DNA of 64,000 nucleotides. It comes from Mesorhabditis belari (lineage: Eukaryota > Nematoda > Chromadorea > Rhabditida > Rhabditidae). The notes below the pieces were generated by a model. The model had not been told where the DNA came from. It saw only the letters and a program-made list of their open reading frames with translations, and made no database searches. The DNA lies in assembly GCA_958450365.1 (NCBI GenBank), contig CAUEEP010000733.1, positions 2,376,001-2,440,000 on the forward strand. The letters are read 5' to 3'. The translations under genes and the position numbers were made by a program. Below, piece after piece: positions 32,244-45,338 of the stretch (position 1 is its first letter; each line of letters begins with the position of its first letter).

Positions 32244-35200
32244 ATGGTGGCCGCAGCGTTGTTGCTGGTGGCCGGTCTTGCCGCTCTTTCGCCAGCCGAT
32301 TCTGCAAGAGGAGGTTAGTTCATTAGAAACCTTTTGAAATGTGTTATAACTTGAAAATCTCTATATTTATCTATGCCAATTTCCTCTTCACCAGTTCTAT
32401 TGACCCTTCTACAGAGTAGTCTTGTTCTAATGGTTGCTTCAAATGGTTCTATTTTAGTTCTTATACCACTTTTTGTCTTGATTCCCATACAAGTACCTCT
32501 TTTTTGCACTTTCTGGTGGCAATTTGTGCCCAACTAATGGATCTTGACCCTATCCAAGGGCCGACATATGGCTCAAGATCCACTTTCTCTCGATTCACAC
32601 AAGCGTCCCTTTCTCAATCTATAGACCTTTCTCCTTCCCAATTTGTCCCCAACTAATTGTGGATTTTGGCAAATGTTCGACCACTGATTGCCGGCTAAAT
32701 GAAAATTTGCTGATTTGCATTCCTTAGATGATTAGACACTCTTGACCCCGGGACACCCGGTAGAGCTAATCAAATTGTTTTCAGCTATAGTTTTTGTTTT
32801 GCTTTACACCAAGCAAATTTCCCACGAGATCCGTTTACCAAAAGCATTAAAGAAACCTTTTTTTAGATCAATTTAAGCTTTTTTTGAGGGTAATGCAAGA
32901 TACTTTTAAGTGTAAAGGACCAGAAATAAAAACTCGAAAACTATTGCCTTTGTTTGTAGCACTAAGCTCTGGTCTAAATTCATAAGTTCACAAAGGTGCC
33001 TGGTCCACTAGGAGAGTCAAATTTCCCGCTTCCGGTACCAGGAGTGAGCAAAGAGTCGGAACAATGGTACCCTGGTGGAGAGAAGCCCAGAAGCCTTCTG
33101 ACAATTTGATCCCCTTGATTCCCTTGGTTTCCCTGGTTCCACTCGAACAAACCCTTCCCCAAAGTCGGATCTTTTCGATTTGCATCCGTCACTTAGGCTC
33201 CCCTCTTTCGAATGAAACCAGTCACCCCCAATGAACCGATATGACATTCTATGCAAATTTCCTGATCCCACCGTCCGGGGTACGGTAACAATTATCGGCA
33301 ATGCAAATTCTAAACCAATTTCTCACAACTTTACACCCCAAAGCTGTCCTCCGTTTTGGGACCTAGAATTTTAAATTCAAACCCCGACAAAGCCCTGGCC
33401 AGGAGTAGCTGAATAGGCAATGAAGGGTGAAATTGGGATTGGTCAGAAGTTGTTTTGAAAAAGCTCAAAGAAATTGATCGACATAGAAGTGCAATTGCTT
33501 GAAGTTATTAACCAAATTCAAATCTGAATCGAATCTAAACTGGGCGATGGAAGTGAAGTGAAGTCTTTCATAGAGAAAAGAGACGGGCGGCTGCTTATGC
33601 TAATTATTGTGGCGTTTCCAATTAGGGAAGCTTTGACGTGAGAGTGGGCACCCTTGTGAAGGGATGGGGTGCAAGAGTGGGTGAGGGTGGGTGCTCATGC
33701 AAGAATAGAGACCCTAGATAATTGCTTTTCGAACCAAGTGTTCATCAGGACCAAGGGTTGTGCTGACTTTGAAATTGTTGAGTCATTTAGTTGTCAGAGT
33801 TGCATTTGTTGCCAAAATCATTAAATTTTGACTTTTTAATCACTAAAGTCACCAAAATCAAACGATTTCTGATGACGATTTCTGACGATTTTAAATCCAA
33901 AACTTTTCTCCAATGAGAGATCTCAATGTTCATCTGGTGGGGTCATTTGTCGATCTTTGAGTGCAAGAAGGGGGATATTTGAGGATAGGGTATTGGGTTT
34001 ACCAAATGAAGAACTGAAGGAACTAAAGAAGAGATCGAAAGAGCACTGAGGGTTGAAGAAAAGAAAATGGTGCGCACAAACAATCGTTAGGGATTGGTGG
34101 AAGAGAAGACTCGCGCACCCTTCAATCCTCGACCCAAACTCTGAGCTCCGAGTGCCACTAGATCCCACTTTCTATTCAAATTATTAGAGTAAATTTGAAT
34201 GACAATGGACTGATGAAGTGAGTCACAATGGGTTCCGGTAACCTTTCAAAACTAGCAAGAATTGCAAACGCTTTCAAAGCTGTTGTAAAACTTTGGATCA
34301 GTACAATCCACTATAATCCAGACTTATTTCAAAACTTAAAAATCCACCTGTTTTCAATATCAAGACCAACTCACGAATTGCCCCAGGTCTTCCAATTATC
34401 ATTCACCTGTTCATCAATCAATAGGTCAACCTCTCACTTTACAATCTAACCCCAGGCCATTCCCGATCTTGTTCGAATGATGGGTTTTCCCTAGGTGATG
34501 GCAATAAGTGACAGGAATCACCTCAGGTCTTGAATAGATAAGCTTTAATACTGTACAGTTTTCGATTCCTCGGCCAAGGGAAATCTCGCGGCCATGAGAA
34601 CGGGGAGATAGAAACGGAGATAGAAATCTCTTCCACTACCAGATATCGGAGCTGTCACACATAACCTCGAGGTCTTTTCGGGGAAAGGGGTCGCGTAACG
34701 GGAAATCCCTTCGGTGAATTGCTCTAGGTTCACTCATGCGTGCATTGGGTGAATGGTTTCATAATCGCTTTTTAAGTGTGATTCAGAGATGAGTGCACTT
34801 GTTGCTGAAAGTTGTTGCAATTGAAAAGATCAGACAGCTAAGGGAAATCTAATCTATTTGACTTCTAAATCACAAGGGCTGGGCCCAGATCGAGTTTTTC
34901 AGGGCAAGCCAAGCCAATAGTGGCGTAGCTTATTGTTAGCTTTAGTTTGACTAGCTTTGGCTTTCAACTTTTACATCCAGCCCAGAAGCTATAGCTTTCT
35001 TTTAAAGCATTGAAATGCTTAACAAGTTCATCATAAACTTTTGAATTCAGTGCGACAAACAACTTGTTCACAAGTCTAATCTTCCAAATCTCTTTGTTAT
35101 TTTTGTGTTTTTGCTTGATCATAAAAAGCCTAAGCCTCGCCATCTGTTGGTGTTTATTTTAAAGCCAGACTTTTCCAAACCCCAGCCTTACCGCACATTG

Positions 35201-38200
35201 ACCAGGAATGGAGAAACGGAATACCAATCAATCAATACCCAAATAGATGTAATGTTGCCCTTAATATTCCACCAATCATCTCCACTCGCCCACTTCTTTC
35301 CCTTCTCACCGGTGGTAGCAGTTGGGACTTGTCAATGCGATGTGACAGCTCTGCTCCCTTTCCCTCTCAATCTTTTTGCTTTACTCTCCAGGTCACTCAC
35401 CCACTCATTGGAATATTGAAGTTGGCAAGTAGTCAATCAATTTTGGATTTTAACGTCAAATGAATGAAGTTTTATTGGAGATTTTAACAACTGATATACG
35501 CTGAAAAGACTCCTATAGTTTCTGGAAGCTTTAGAACTAAATCTGACTGAAATGTTAAAACTGACTTGTTGGCTACTATTCTTTTAAAAGCTTATCAATC
35601 ATATTCTACCGGACAAGAGTTGAAACAACGGACAAGACAAGACAAGAAAGGACTTTTCATTACCTGATTAAGAATTAGTACGGAAGTGTGCAGAAGTACA
35701 AAACGTATTCTATAATAACCCAATGAGATCTTTCATTTATGCAGTACAGAACTTCCGGTAATCACTCATCCACGAATTTACCCAATATGTAGATCACGCC
35801 ATTCCGGGTCACTCTAATCCCCCTCTCCGAATCAAATATTGTCACTCATGGAGTGCCAAGTCAAGGAGTGTCCATCTATAGATCTCCTCCAGCATATGCT
35901 TGGCTGGAGGACATAATTACTGCCCGATTGCGCGTTTCCTGCTGCATAGAGTTGCAATAATCATCTCGAGATCTTGCTTTGAGTCAGCGGGAAATCTGCT
36001 CGACTCCCACAGGTGCACCGGGTCAAAATGAACCTAATTATTTGAAAAATCTCAAGCTCTAAGCTTTATTTTGAAATAAACCTTACTGTTAATCTAATAA
36101 TAACAGTTTTATCAGTTTAGTTTGTGCTAAAATCTCTTGTTGTTGATTTTGCAAAAATTCCATACTTTAAGCCTTCCCGTCGATGAAAACTTGGCCATAC
36201 TCTTGCCTCCATTTTTCTCATTTAATCTTTGGGATGATCTGTTTTCGTTTTGATAAGGGCTGAGGCAAGGGAACATTTTTGCAATTCATTCAATCACAAA
36301 TCGATTGCCCTGAAAAAAAAAACGGCTAAGAGGCTTATGAAGCAGTACGAAGGAAGAGGAAATTTTGAAATAAAAGAAAATTTTTAGTGGAAAGGGTTGT
36401 CGTTGACAAAAAAGTTAAAGTTTATTCAAAAACGTTTGACGATTCGTAAATTTGCAATGAAATACTACTTTTTGTTTGAGAAAGAACAAAGTTTTGAGTT
36501 AATTTTGTATCAGTCTAGCGATATATTGTAAAATGGGTAACTAAACCAAAAAAGCCGTTTGTAAGCGGCATTAATCTATTGCATTCTAAATTACAGAAAC
36601 TCTTTATTTTTAACTTTTTATTACAAAATCTAGTATAACATGAAATTTTACATCTTTACAGCCCACAAGACATATAGAGTGCCTCAAAAAAGAACCAAAA
36701 GAGACTTTGGAGATGCTGTGGATGGAGAAAAACAGTAGCTGTTTACCAAGTTTTCACATTTTCTATTATTTTAAGAATATAGGTCAATAAAAAGCAATGA
36801 AAACTTTCTCTATATGCTTATTTATTTATAGCCATAGTCCATCTAGGACATCTTATCCCTCAATCCTCACCCCCGGCAGCCCCAATCCGGAAATCAAATA
36901 TACAAATTGGATGCTAGAGTGGTCAGTGCCCCAAAAAGAACCAAAAGAGGGTTTAGACATGCTGTGGATTTAGAAAAGACTTAGAAAATTGGGGAAAAGA
37001 GATGTCTCCCACTTCACACCCACTGATCCTCCCTCTATTACGCAACCACCGATTTCTTGAGTCTCAAGCCTTTTTCTAGTTGAGTATGCTAGGATGAAGA
37101 GTAAATTGGCACTAGTTATTTAGTTAAAAATTTAAAGAAACGGTTATAATAGATCAAGGTTTGTAATTCTTGAAAAAAAGCAAAAGAAAAGTCAAATTCT
37201 CTGGCTCTGGCTCTGGTTCTAGCTCTGGAAACGAAAGCTGTACCACTTGGCCAAGGCTACACCTGATTAGGTTCGCAAGGAGGCCGTTAAAACCCAAATT
37301 ACCCCATTTTCAGAGTCCTAGCAAAACTTTTAGACGCTTATAACTCCTGACAGATTGTCCTTTAGCAAAAACGGAATATATATTCAGAATCAGCATAAAA
37401 TTCTGCGTTGAATAGTATAGGTCGCATTGTATTTGCATTGCCAGACCTTTCCTTGTTAGTTAAAGATTTAAAGAAACGGTTCTAAGCAACAGTTATGTAC
37501 GCTTTTTTTAGAAAATCCAATTTTCAGCTCCGCCACAAGTCTTGGAACATGTACAGTCGAAATTCCGGGTCCCTGTCGGTGCTGCGCAATTCAAATTGAT
37601 ATGCCCAGTGATCAGCCCTGACAAGAGCTCGCTTATGGTCGAATGGACGAAGAATGGAGAAACGGTAATCTAAAACTTTTTTGACTTCTTTGCAATCAAC
37701 TTTGACGATAACTCATAAAAATGGGGAAGAATTACCCTTTTTTTTCTACGTCTTTCCCCTTTCCCAATCTCGAGTTTCAACTTTTTGCAATCCATTACAA
37801 CTCAGCTTTGTCTCACTCTCTTTTTGAAAGGCTTTACTAGGCGTTCCACTCGATCACTCTTTCTATCTTTCCTCCCTTGAAATGGATGCCCACTTTGCAT
37901 GTCACAATGGGGATCTACTAAGCAATCAAAGTTAAGAAATGAGAAAGAATGGGGTTAAAATAAATGGTAAAGGATTTGAAATCTTTTTTTTATCAGTTTA
38001 GCAGTGGAATGAAAGATCCAATTGATTAAAGTTACCAGAACTTCAAGAATGAAAGCCCAATGCTTGAGATCAACAGCCAAAGCTAATTCCTTACCAAACA
38101 CAACTAAAATTCTTGCACAAAGACTGAAAATTTGGTTTCATAAGCTGTAAACCTAATAAAGTATAATAAGAAATGGCAAAGAAAGATCAGTAATTTTTTG

Positions 38201-41200
38201 GAATGAATCTCATTGGTGGTCTGAGATAAGTTTCTAATAGTTAGCCACTCCTGTGTTTAGTTTTTGCTCACCAAACAAATCACAGGTGCAAGTAATGACT
38301 GGAAGATCCCTATTGACGCCTTTTACGGTTCAATGTTCACAAATTTCACTCTCTTTCTATTTGCTTATGATGTTTGTCGATGCCATTGTCTCCCGCATTG
38401 GAAGAGAGACTTTTAGGAAGTTGCAGGTGCTGGGATATTTGAGAATAGAGGAAGGGTGCATTTGTGGATTGACACTTCAGCATACAGAGAGCTGGGGCTG
38501 ACACCAAATATGGGGACAGGTAGAATGGAGATCTCCTTCAGTGGAAGATGAAGTGGGGATGTCTGCGCAGAACAAACTCTCCTCAATGACCCCCACTTGT
38601 GAGTGGGTGAGCAGAAAAATGGGATTGATTACTGGAGTTTTGTTAACGGTTAGTTAGAGATGGAATTTAGTTTATAATATGTAAGCAGGGATAAAAGCAG
38701 ATCAGAACACAATCTAAAACCTCAAAGCTATTTGAACTAGTGAACCTTTTTTGTTTAAACTAGTGGATTAGGGGACCTTTTTGATTTTAGAACTTCAGAT
38801 TAGCAGCTAGTCTAATTCATAATTGAAAACCGAACTCACTAGGGCTAACTTGGCTCCTCAGCTATTCTATCCAACCAACAATTCCCAACTTGAGTCTTCA
38901 CTTTGCTCATTAGCCAACAATTTGAACTGAAGACTATAAGAATATTTCAAAGTCCAGACTTGCGAAATTCTCACAAAGTTCTTTACCAATCAAACGAGGC
39001 TCTACTTTGAATAAAGGAGAAAAAGAGGGACACTCCGGCTGGAAGTGTCACATCATTTGTGCAGTCATCGATCAACATCACCCCTTTTTCCATCGTTCCC
39101 TTTTTTGGGGATTCCACCTTGTCTTTCCTCTCTTTCCCCCTTAAAACTGCCATCGATAACCCCATTTTTCAAATGGAGACACATTTTGCCCTCCTTCTTT
39201 TTGAGCTTGAAAAATGGACGAAAAAATAGGACAAATAATCGAAGTTGATTGAGAAATTTTTAGATTGATCCCGATGGAACGACGAGAATCAAATTCTCGA
39301 AGAATCAACGAGAATTGCGATTGAAGAATGTGATTCTTGAGGACAGTGGAGCCTATGAGTGCCAAGCGGCGAACGGATTTGGACATCGGAAGATTCTATT
39401 GACATTGCATGTCTACAGTGAGTTTCCGAATTTTCATTTAAAGCTTGTAAAATAGATGTATGTAAATAAGAATTTCTAATGGCGATTCAGATCCCGACTC
39501 TGACAGCTCTTTCCTGAAAGACTCGCTGGTAGAAACGCAACAACCAAAGCAGCCAGAATGGCAGCCGGGAGCTGGTGTCGAACACGCATCCGCCAATCCA
39601 ATCCATCTGCGAGCCGGTGATCGAATGGAGTTGAGATGTCCGGCTCGAGGGAGTCCCTTGCCCGAAATTCGATGGTACAAGGACAATATTCTATTGCAAA
39701 ATGGTTTGTCTTTGTTTTTACAGCTGATCTTAACGCTTCACAGCTTGACAATTTAGAATTGTAAGAAACAGATTTTTTTTTTGTTCCCCATGGGCGTGGT
39801 TTTCGAGAACAACATGTCCAAAGTTTTGGCAATGGTAAACCACGACCTCAGCTATAAGGGGGAACCACGCCAAGGTGGAAGAAAAGCAGTGACGGCCTAG
39901 GGGATGGTGTGCTAGGCTGGGAAACTGCTGCTTGCTTGCGCGCGGGTTCGAGCCCGCTTGTCACCAGTTCTTTGCTTCTTTTGGAAAACTTCCGAAAACA
40001 CTTCTTTATCGTTATTAAGTTGAAGTGAGATGTTGAAACAGTTCCCTAGTTAGAGATTTCAGGTCCCGATCCATACTCGGCTTCCTACGTGATTGAGTCG
40101 GTCAACGAGAACACAACGGCTTCGTACAGATGCGTCGTTGAAAACAATCTGGGCAGCATTGATGCTGTGTTTCGAGTAAGATAAACTTGATTAACTTTAA
40201 TAATCAATTAATCAACTCAATTTTAGGTTCACGTGCAAAAAGAGGAATCCGAAGCAACGCCAACAATCGAACGCTCGTTCAACTCTTCCGTGAAATCAGG
40301 AAGAACCGCACAATTGCAGTGCCGCGTCAAAGCATCGTCGCCACCAATTATCAAAGTAAAGATTGAATTTGAATTAAATTTAATCTAATATTTTCAGTGG
40401 TTTAAACAAGTGGAAGATCCAGCGATGGTGAGGAAAGCTGATCCGAATGCCACTGTGATCAACAATCTTTTCGGCATGATGCTGCTGCTCTTGGATCAAC
40501 CACATGACGTTGTTTCGGTAAGTGAATGCAAGGATTGGTTCTTTTATCAATTTATTCAGGTTGAGGCCCCAATTCACCGCGCTGGCGGCGAGCACACGTA
40601 CACGAATCGCTTGGTGATCCCAGCGGTTCGACAAGAACATGCCGGCAAATACGTCTGTGTGGTCACCTCTTCAACTCCTCATCAATTCCGAATGGTTCAC
40701 AAAACGGCACAATTGGATGTGATTGAAGGTTGGATCTTTAATATAAAGATAATTGATAAGATTAGAAAAAAAACAGAGTTTTCCCGTACAACTCTTTTGA
40801 ATAAAACTTGATTTTAAAATGACTGAGGAAAGCTATTCAAATTTTTAAACTTTTAAAACTTTAATTAAATACTTACAACCACTAGAATTTACAGAAATTT
40901 TAAGCTTTAAATTTCTTTTCTAATTAAAATAAACTTGAACACCCTTTCTGGGACTCTTTTTCGATAAAAACATCAAAATCTGCTGACTTTGGTACTAGGG
41001 AGGTTCGATCCAAATAAATCTATCCAAAAATTAGCTTAAACGCTTTGAAAATTATTTTCTAATGTTTTTAGCATAAAGATGAACATTAAAAGTTTATAAA
41101 TTTTTGTTTGGTAATGGTTTAAACTTTGCGCATGACTAAAGAATTGAAAAGAAAGCCGATTTCGGTAGCGTGTCGTCGACCACTTGTCCGTGACTCAAAG

Positions 41201-42575
41201 GGCCAATTCTATAAAAAGCTATGAGCTATGGGCTTCGTGCTTTTAAGTATAATTTTTTTCAGATTTTTATTTTAAAAAAGTTGAGTTGAATAGCTTTCCT
41301 CGGTCATTTTAAAATCAAGTTTTAGTGAAAACTTGTACAGGGACTTTTGAATCACTCTGTATTAGTCATCAAACAAGGGAATCATTGGCAAGTTGTGTCC
41401 TTTTGCGGTCTAAATGCTGAAATTCCTAAAATATTACCTTTCTAGAAGTCAAAATCCCAAATTTGAATGTCTTTTCTAACACCAAAGGCTCATAGTCAGA
41501 AAATTTCCCCATCCTTCTTTGCTTGTTGAACTTTCCGAATAGGAATCGAACAAACGATCTCAAAATCTTTATTTGTCTTGGTATGAAACAAGCCTTTAGG
41601 GCTATTTGGGTTGTTCTCACGTCTTTTTCCCTCACCAAGTATCTTGTAAGCAAGTGTATACAGCCTAGACAAATACCGAGTCGACTACATCGTAAGATTG
41701 CTACAATATTGACAAACAGTTCTCGTAATATACAGAAAAAATCAAAATTGACAATGCAAATCAAAATTGACTTGATAAATGTCATTTAAAACTATAGATC
41801 TCTCATCGATGGGTCTATCTTCTGAAGTGATCTGGTTGATCATCATCCCCGTCACAGCTCTCTTCCTCATCCTTGCTCTGGTGGCTATCATTTGGCTACG
41901 ATGCACTCAAGAGGTACATTTATTCTCAAGATTAAAGGTCTGTAGTTAGACAAAGTAAAGCTAAGATTGGATATCAAAACTACTCTTACAAAAACTTTCT
42001 AGGATTGTGTCTCGAAGAGTCAACTCAAAGGCCGTCCTCCACCCCCACAACGTCCCCCACCCGCTGCTCCACATCAAGATCCGATCTTTTACGATCAAAA
42101 GCCTTTAACAGCTCATAATTTGGAATCATTCTTCCCGTCTCAAACATTGCAAACACCAAGCTCAGCAACATTGCAACGAAGACCTTTCTTGCATAGAGGT
42201 GAGCAGTTTTTTTTGATAGAGAAGCAGTTTGTAAGCATTACTTTTCAGGAGCTCGAGAAGACTTCTCGACAACGTTGGGCCGTGCCCCGTTGCCCCCAAC
42301 ATCTCCATATTGGGGACATCAAGGGAGAACGCTCGAGAATCAACTCTACGGACAACACTACAGAACACTAGAGGTAGATTTTATAATGAGATCTTATATT
42401 CTTCATTATTTTATTCTTCTATGGCTAAATATCTAAACTTTAGCCTGAGTTCTATCGAAAACCTCTGGAGAATCCGTACGATTCGGGGAGCGGCATCGAT
42501 CAATCGCAACCATTCCTCAGCTATGCTCGAGAGAGCTTTATGGACTCATCGAGATCTAGGATTCCTTATCCTTAG
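32244..42575 (+). CDS. FGFRL1-like receptor: three Ig domains, one TM, short tail; 12 exons
   Basis: Exons 32244-32313, 37528-37664, 39264-39417, 39491-39703, 40063-40175, 40227-40355, 40398-40517, 40560-40728, 41798-41913, 42003-42198, 42249-42373 and 42444-42575 join in phase to 557 residues. Exon 1 encodes a signal peptide (MVAAALLLVAGLAALSPADS). Ig1 spans exons 2-3 (FKLICPV; DSGAYECQAANGFG), Ig2 exons 4-5 (MELRCPARGSPLPEIRWY; SYRCVVENNLG), Ig3 exons 6-8 (AQLQCRVKASSPPIIKWF; EHAGKYVCVV). The WFKQVED start of the third Ig and the overall plan match FGFRL1, a kinase-less FGF receptor relative involved in cell adhesion and FGF signalling. Exon 9 holds the membrane helix (VIWLIIIPVTALFLIL). 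The tail has GRPPPPQRPPPAAP and many tyrosines (LYGQHY, EFYRKPLENPYD), and no kinase domain. Intron 1 is 5.2 kb; intron 7 is 42 nt and stop-free. Confidence 0.85.
32314..37527. other. Large first intron of the FGFRL1-like gene
   Basis: No nested gene was supported. Minus-strand frames at 33301-32980 show a short GNQGNQGNQGDQ run but no collagen-like or other gene structure. Two related segments, CAAAAAAGAACCAAAAGAG at about 36688 and a CCCAAAAAGAACC copy at about 36930, each precede GATGCTGTGGAT or CATGCTGTGGAT, and look like decayed repeats. The size suits an intron that carries enhancers, which I cannot locate by eye. Confidence 0.5.
39886..39964 (+). repeat. tRNA-like element in FGFRL1-like intron 4
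   Basis: GTGACGGCC and GCTTGTCAC could pair as an acceptor stem. GCGCGGGTTCGAGCCCGC supplies a B box and T arm, but with a 6-nt loop instead of 7. The D and anticodon regions do not fold properly. Just upstream, GGGCGTGG (39788) and GAACCACGCC (about 39862) form an inverted pair. Probably a tRNA-derived SINE or decayed tRNA. Confidence 0.45.
40808..41318. mobile_element. Element with 34-bp terminal inverted repeats in FGFRL1-like intron 8
   Basis: CTTGATTTTAAAATGACTG... at 40808-40841 has a nearly perfect inverted copy at 41285-41318 (...GTCATTTTAAAATCAAG); one base differs. Further inward the arms are only weakly related. The 440-nt interior has no long frame. This looks like a small non-autonomous DNA transposon or deletion derivative. 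Confidence 0.7.
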
Positions 42576-43942
42576 AAATTTAAATAGGAAAATTTGCATT
42601 TAAAGTATGGAAGAAGAAACGGGACAGGTCCAAAGCCTTAACTTGATTGGAATTCGGTTTAATTTATGTCAAAAGTAGAATACGGTAGATAAGACTACAG
42701 TAATTCATAACAAGAATTATTGATACTTCTTTCCATGAATTCTACTTGCTGTACACATTAGATTATTGTGCTATAAAGATTACAACAATTCTAATTCTAT
42801 TTATGGATTTATTCTATCGTACTCCTTCGCTAAGTATCAGGAAAAGGGCATGCCCGTTTACAAATCCATACTTCTCAAGTCATTACCGTATCTTTTTCCT
42901 TATTTATTTCCTGTTTTCTATTTCATGACCTCATAATTTACCTCTTTCCAACATCGATTCATTTTTCCAAACTCAATTCTGCTCAGAAACGTGTAGAGGC
43001 GCTTTTTTGGAACCCCGCAAAATCTACATCAAAATTCCCCTTTGCATTTCCTTTCTCTCATCATTCACGGGTCGAATTCGGTTGCTTTTCCTTGGCTACT
43101 GTAACTCTATGCTAATTTTTTTATATCGTAATTACCGTATTTCCTCTAATAAACGCCCCCCCCCCCTGACCAACTTTGGACGCTTCGTTCTCAGCCCCAT
43201 TTTGAGATATCTTTATGTTTAATATATCAAAAGATAGCCCTTAATGTCTTCTATCTTTTGATATATTAAACATAAAAATATCTCCAAATGGGGCTGAGAA
43301 CGAAGCGTCCAAAGTTGGTCAGGGGGGCGTTTATTAGAGGAAATACGGTATAGAAATGTAAATTTCGTTCTCACCCTCGAGATCTGTTCACACTCCGTTT
43401 GCCATAATTTCTTTGGAAATTTCTCTCTTTTCAACGTGTAATTTACTACTTTCTACTTTTACAGTCCTAGAAACTAGTCAATTTTTTCGAATTTCAAGCA
43501 ATTTCCCCTCCAAACTCCCGATTCAATTCTAAAATGAGCTTAAAATCATCGTATTACCCTTCTTTGTCGAAATTCTTGAGCTTTTTCCGCCGGTCCATAG
43601 TCACAAAATTTTCAAATTGTCATGTAAATAAATAAACGAATTTTGAAGTTTCAAAAATACGACTATACAAAAGATAAAGCGTTTTTTAAAATGTTTCTAA
43701 TTCTTAATCAAAAAAGCTAACTTTTGACACAAAAGCGGCAAAATTGATCGACTTTCAAACGTAAACAAAAGCCAAGCAATCGCCAAAAACTCGCGACACA
43801 CACAAAAATTCTCTTTTTAATGATCTTTATTCTTGTTTTTTTATTTTCCTTAAACTATGCAGAAGAAGATCCAAAAATTAATGATTCACGGTAGAAAATT
43901 CTAAAAATTCATTGGTCTTTTCTTGTTTAAAGGAAGGCTCTC
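42576..43942. other. FGFRL1-like 3' region and intergenic sequence
   Basis: Follows the stop codon at 42573-42575. Contains a foldback element (43133-43350). An AATAAA lies at about 43627 but may be too distant to serve the gene upstream. No other gene. Confidence 0.4.
43133..43350. mobile_element. Foldback element with TACCGTATTTCCTCTAAT ends
   Basis: TACCGTATTTCCTCTAAT matches ATTAGAGGAAATACGGTA. The arms pair through GGACGCTTCGTTCTCAGC and GCTGAGAACGAAGCGTCC to ATATATCAAAAGATAG and CTATCTTTTGATATAT, leaving a loop of about 12 nt. A C9 run in the left arm stands opposite only six Gs in the right arm. Non-coding. Confidence 0.85.
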
Positions 43943-45338
43943 GTGGAAGTTCGTTGGAATGGCTTTAAAGTCTCAAATGAAACATTTGGTAAGACTACAT
44001 TGTTAATAGGAAGAAAGTCAATAAGTTTATTAGTAAAACTCTGGATTGGGTCGAATGGCGCTGGGGAAAGGGTGAAATTTCTTGATACCAGTGCGATTCA
44101 GTTGAAGAGAGGTTTGGATTTATCATTTTACTTCTATTGGGTTGGTGAATTGAAAACTGCGGGCTATTGTCAGATGTCGCAGTTTGAGCACTTTCTTCAA
44201 AAGAAACCCATTTTGGTGTCAATGGAAAAGTTGTAGAGAATCAAAAAGCAAGCTTATGTCCAGATTTTCAGAACGATTCAAAAGCTGGTTTTCAAGAAAT
44301 GCCAAATTTACGAATTTTCACAAAACTTGCATTTTAAGCGAAACTACTAAGTGTATCTTTTTGGAAATTTGGCTATAAGCCTAATTTTTTGATTCTCTAC
44401 AACTTTTCTATTGACACCAAAATGGGTTTCTTTTGAAGAAAGTGCTCAAACTGGGACATCTCCAGTTCTCCATTTTTGAGTCTCACACTTGTCTCACACA
44501 CAAACCAAAATCCTACTACGAAAGAGGAATCCGCGAATTGCCTGTAAAATGGGCAGAAGTCGTCAATGATAATATAATATTTGTCTATAATCTATCTATC
44601 TTTTCTTACATTTCTTACAATAAATAGCCTTGTTTGGGAACTTTTGGCGCATTCCCCATACAGTCCCGACCTCGCCCCTCTTGATTACTATTTATTCCAG
44701 ATCATGAGTAATGAGCTTGCGGGAGAACACTTCGATTCAGAAGAAGCAGTCAAAAATTGGCTTTGAAAGTTTTTCGATTCAAAACCAAAATCCTACTACG
44801 AAAGAGGAGTCCGCAAATTGCCTGTAAAATGGGCAGAAGTCGTCAATAATAATGGAAATTATTTGGAATCAATTGATGGTTTTATGTTGAATAAATTTTA
44901 GTTCAAAGTCCGGCAGTTTTCAATTCATCAACCTAATAATAAAACCAAGATTATGTTCTCTTTGCTGAAATTTCATAAAGAATTCAGAAAATACGGCAGC
45001 TATTTGGGAAGGAACAATCAAATTAAAGCCCATGGACAGATACGTTCATTTTGAAGCGGTGCGAAAGCTGGCCGAGATCAGAGTGAGTAGACGTGAGTTT
45101 TCCATTTCTTACTACTTCTCTAGGACTTGCTAATGAAAATTTATTGGCCAGTAAGCTTTCAAAACGTTTCAACTACAGTTCAGCTACTGTACTCACTCGA
45201 ATCTTTGTTTCGTTCAACTTCAATTCTTGTGTTTTAGCCGCTCTCATTCATTTATCCCCTCAATTCTTCCGCGGCCTTAAAATCGAGGAAATTGGCCCAA
45301 CGTTTTCAATCAAACTCAAATTATTGGAGGTGGAATAA
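43943..45338 (+). pseudogene. Possible gene scraps split by a mariner derivative
   Basis: Before the mariner element, a frame with VEVRWNGFKVSNETF ends near a GTAAGA donor-like site (about 43990). After it, a stretch starting at a TTCAG (about 44989) encodes AAIWEGTIKLKPMDRY and HFEAVRKLAEIR, then meets a GTGAGT donor at about 45084. A further open frame, 45093-45338, ends with TTATTGGAGGTGGAATAA. These pieces have coding character, but I recognise no family and could not join them. They may be a small gene or a remnant broken by the insertion. Confidence 0.3.
44137..44936 (+). mobile_element. Mariner-derived element C
   Basis: Begins TTGGGTTGGTGAATTG after TA and ends TTCAATTCATCAACCTAA before TA. 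Same structure as element A: an internal inverted pair near AGTTGTAGAGAATC, then the transposase C-terminal remnant (AHSPYSPDLAPLDYYLF, a TGA, RGVRKLPVKWAEV), with the KLPVKWAEV block present twice. Elements A and C share the same internal rearrangement, so they descend from one deleted master copy. Confidence 0.85.

Noticed and set aside
32980..33301. Collagen-like gene on the minus strand
   Set aside because: Only a short GNQGNQGNQGDQ run occurs; there is no sustained Gly-X-Y pattern and frames overlap in conflict. It lies inside FGFRL1-like intron 1.
39886..39964. Functional tRNA in the FGFRL1-like intron
   Set aside because: The T loop has 6 nt and the D and anticodon arms do not fold; it is better called a tRNA-like repeat.
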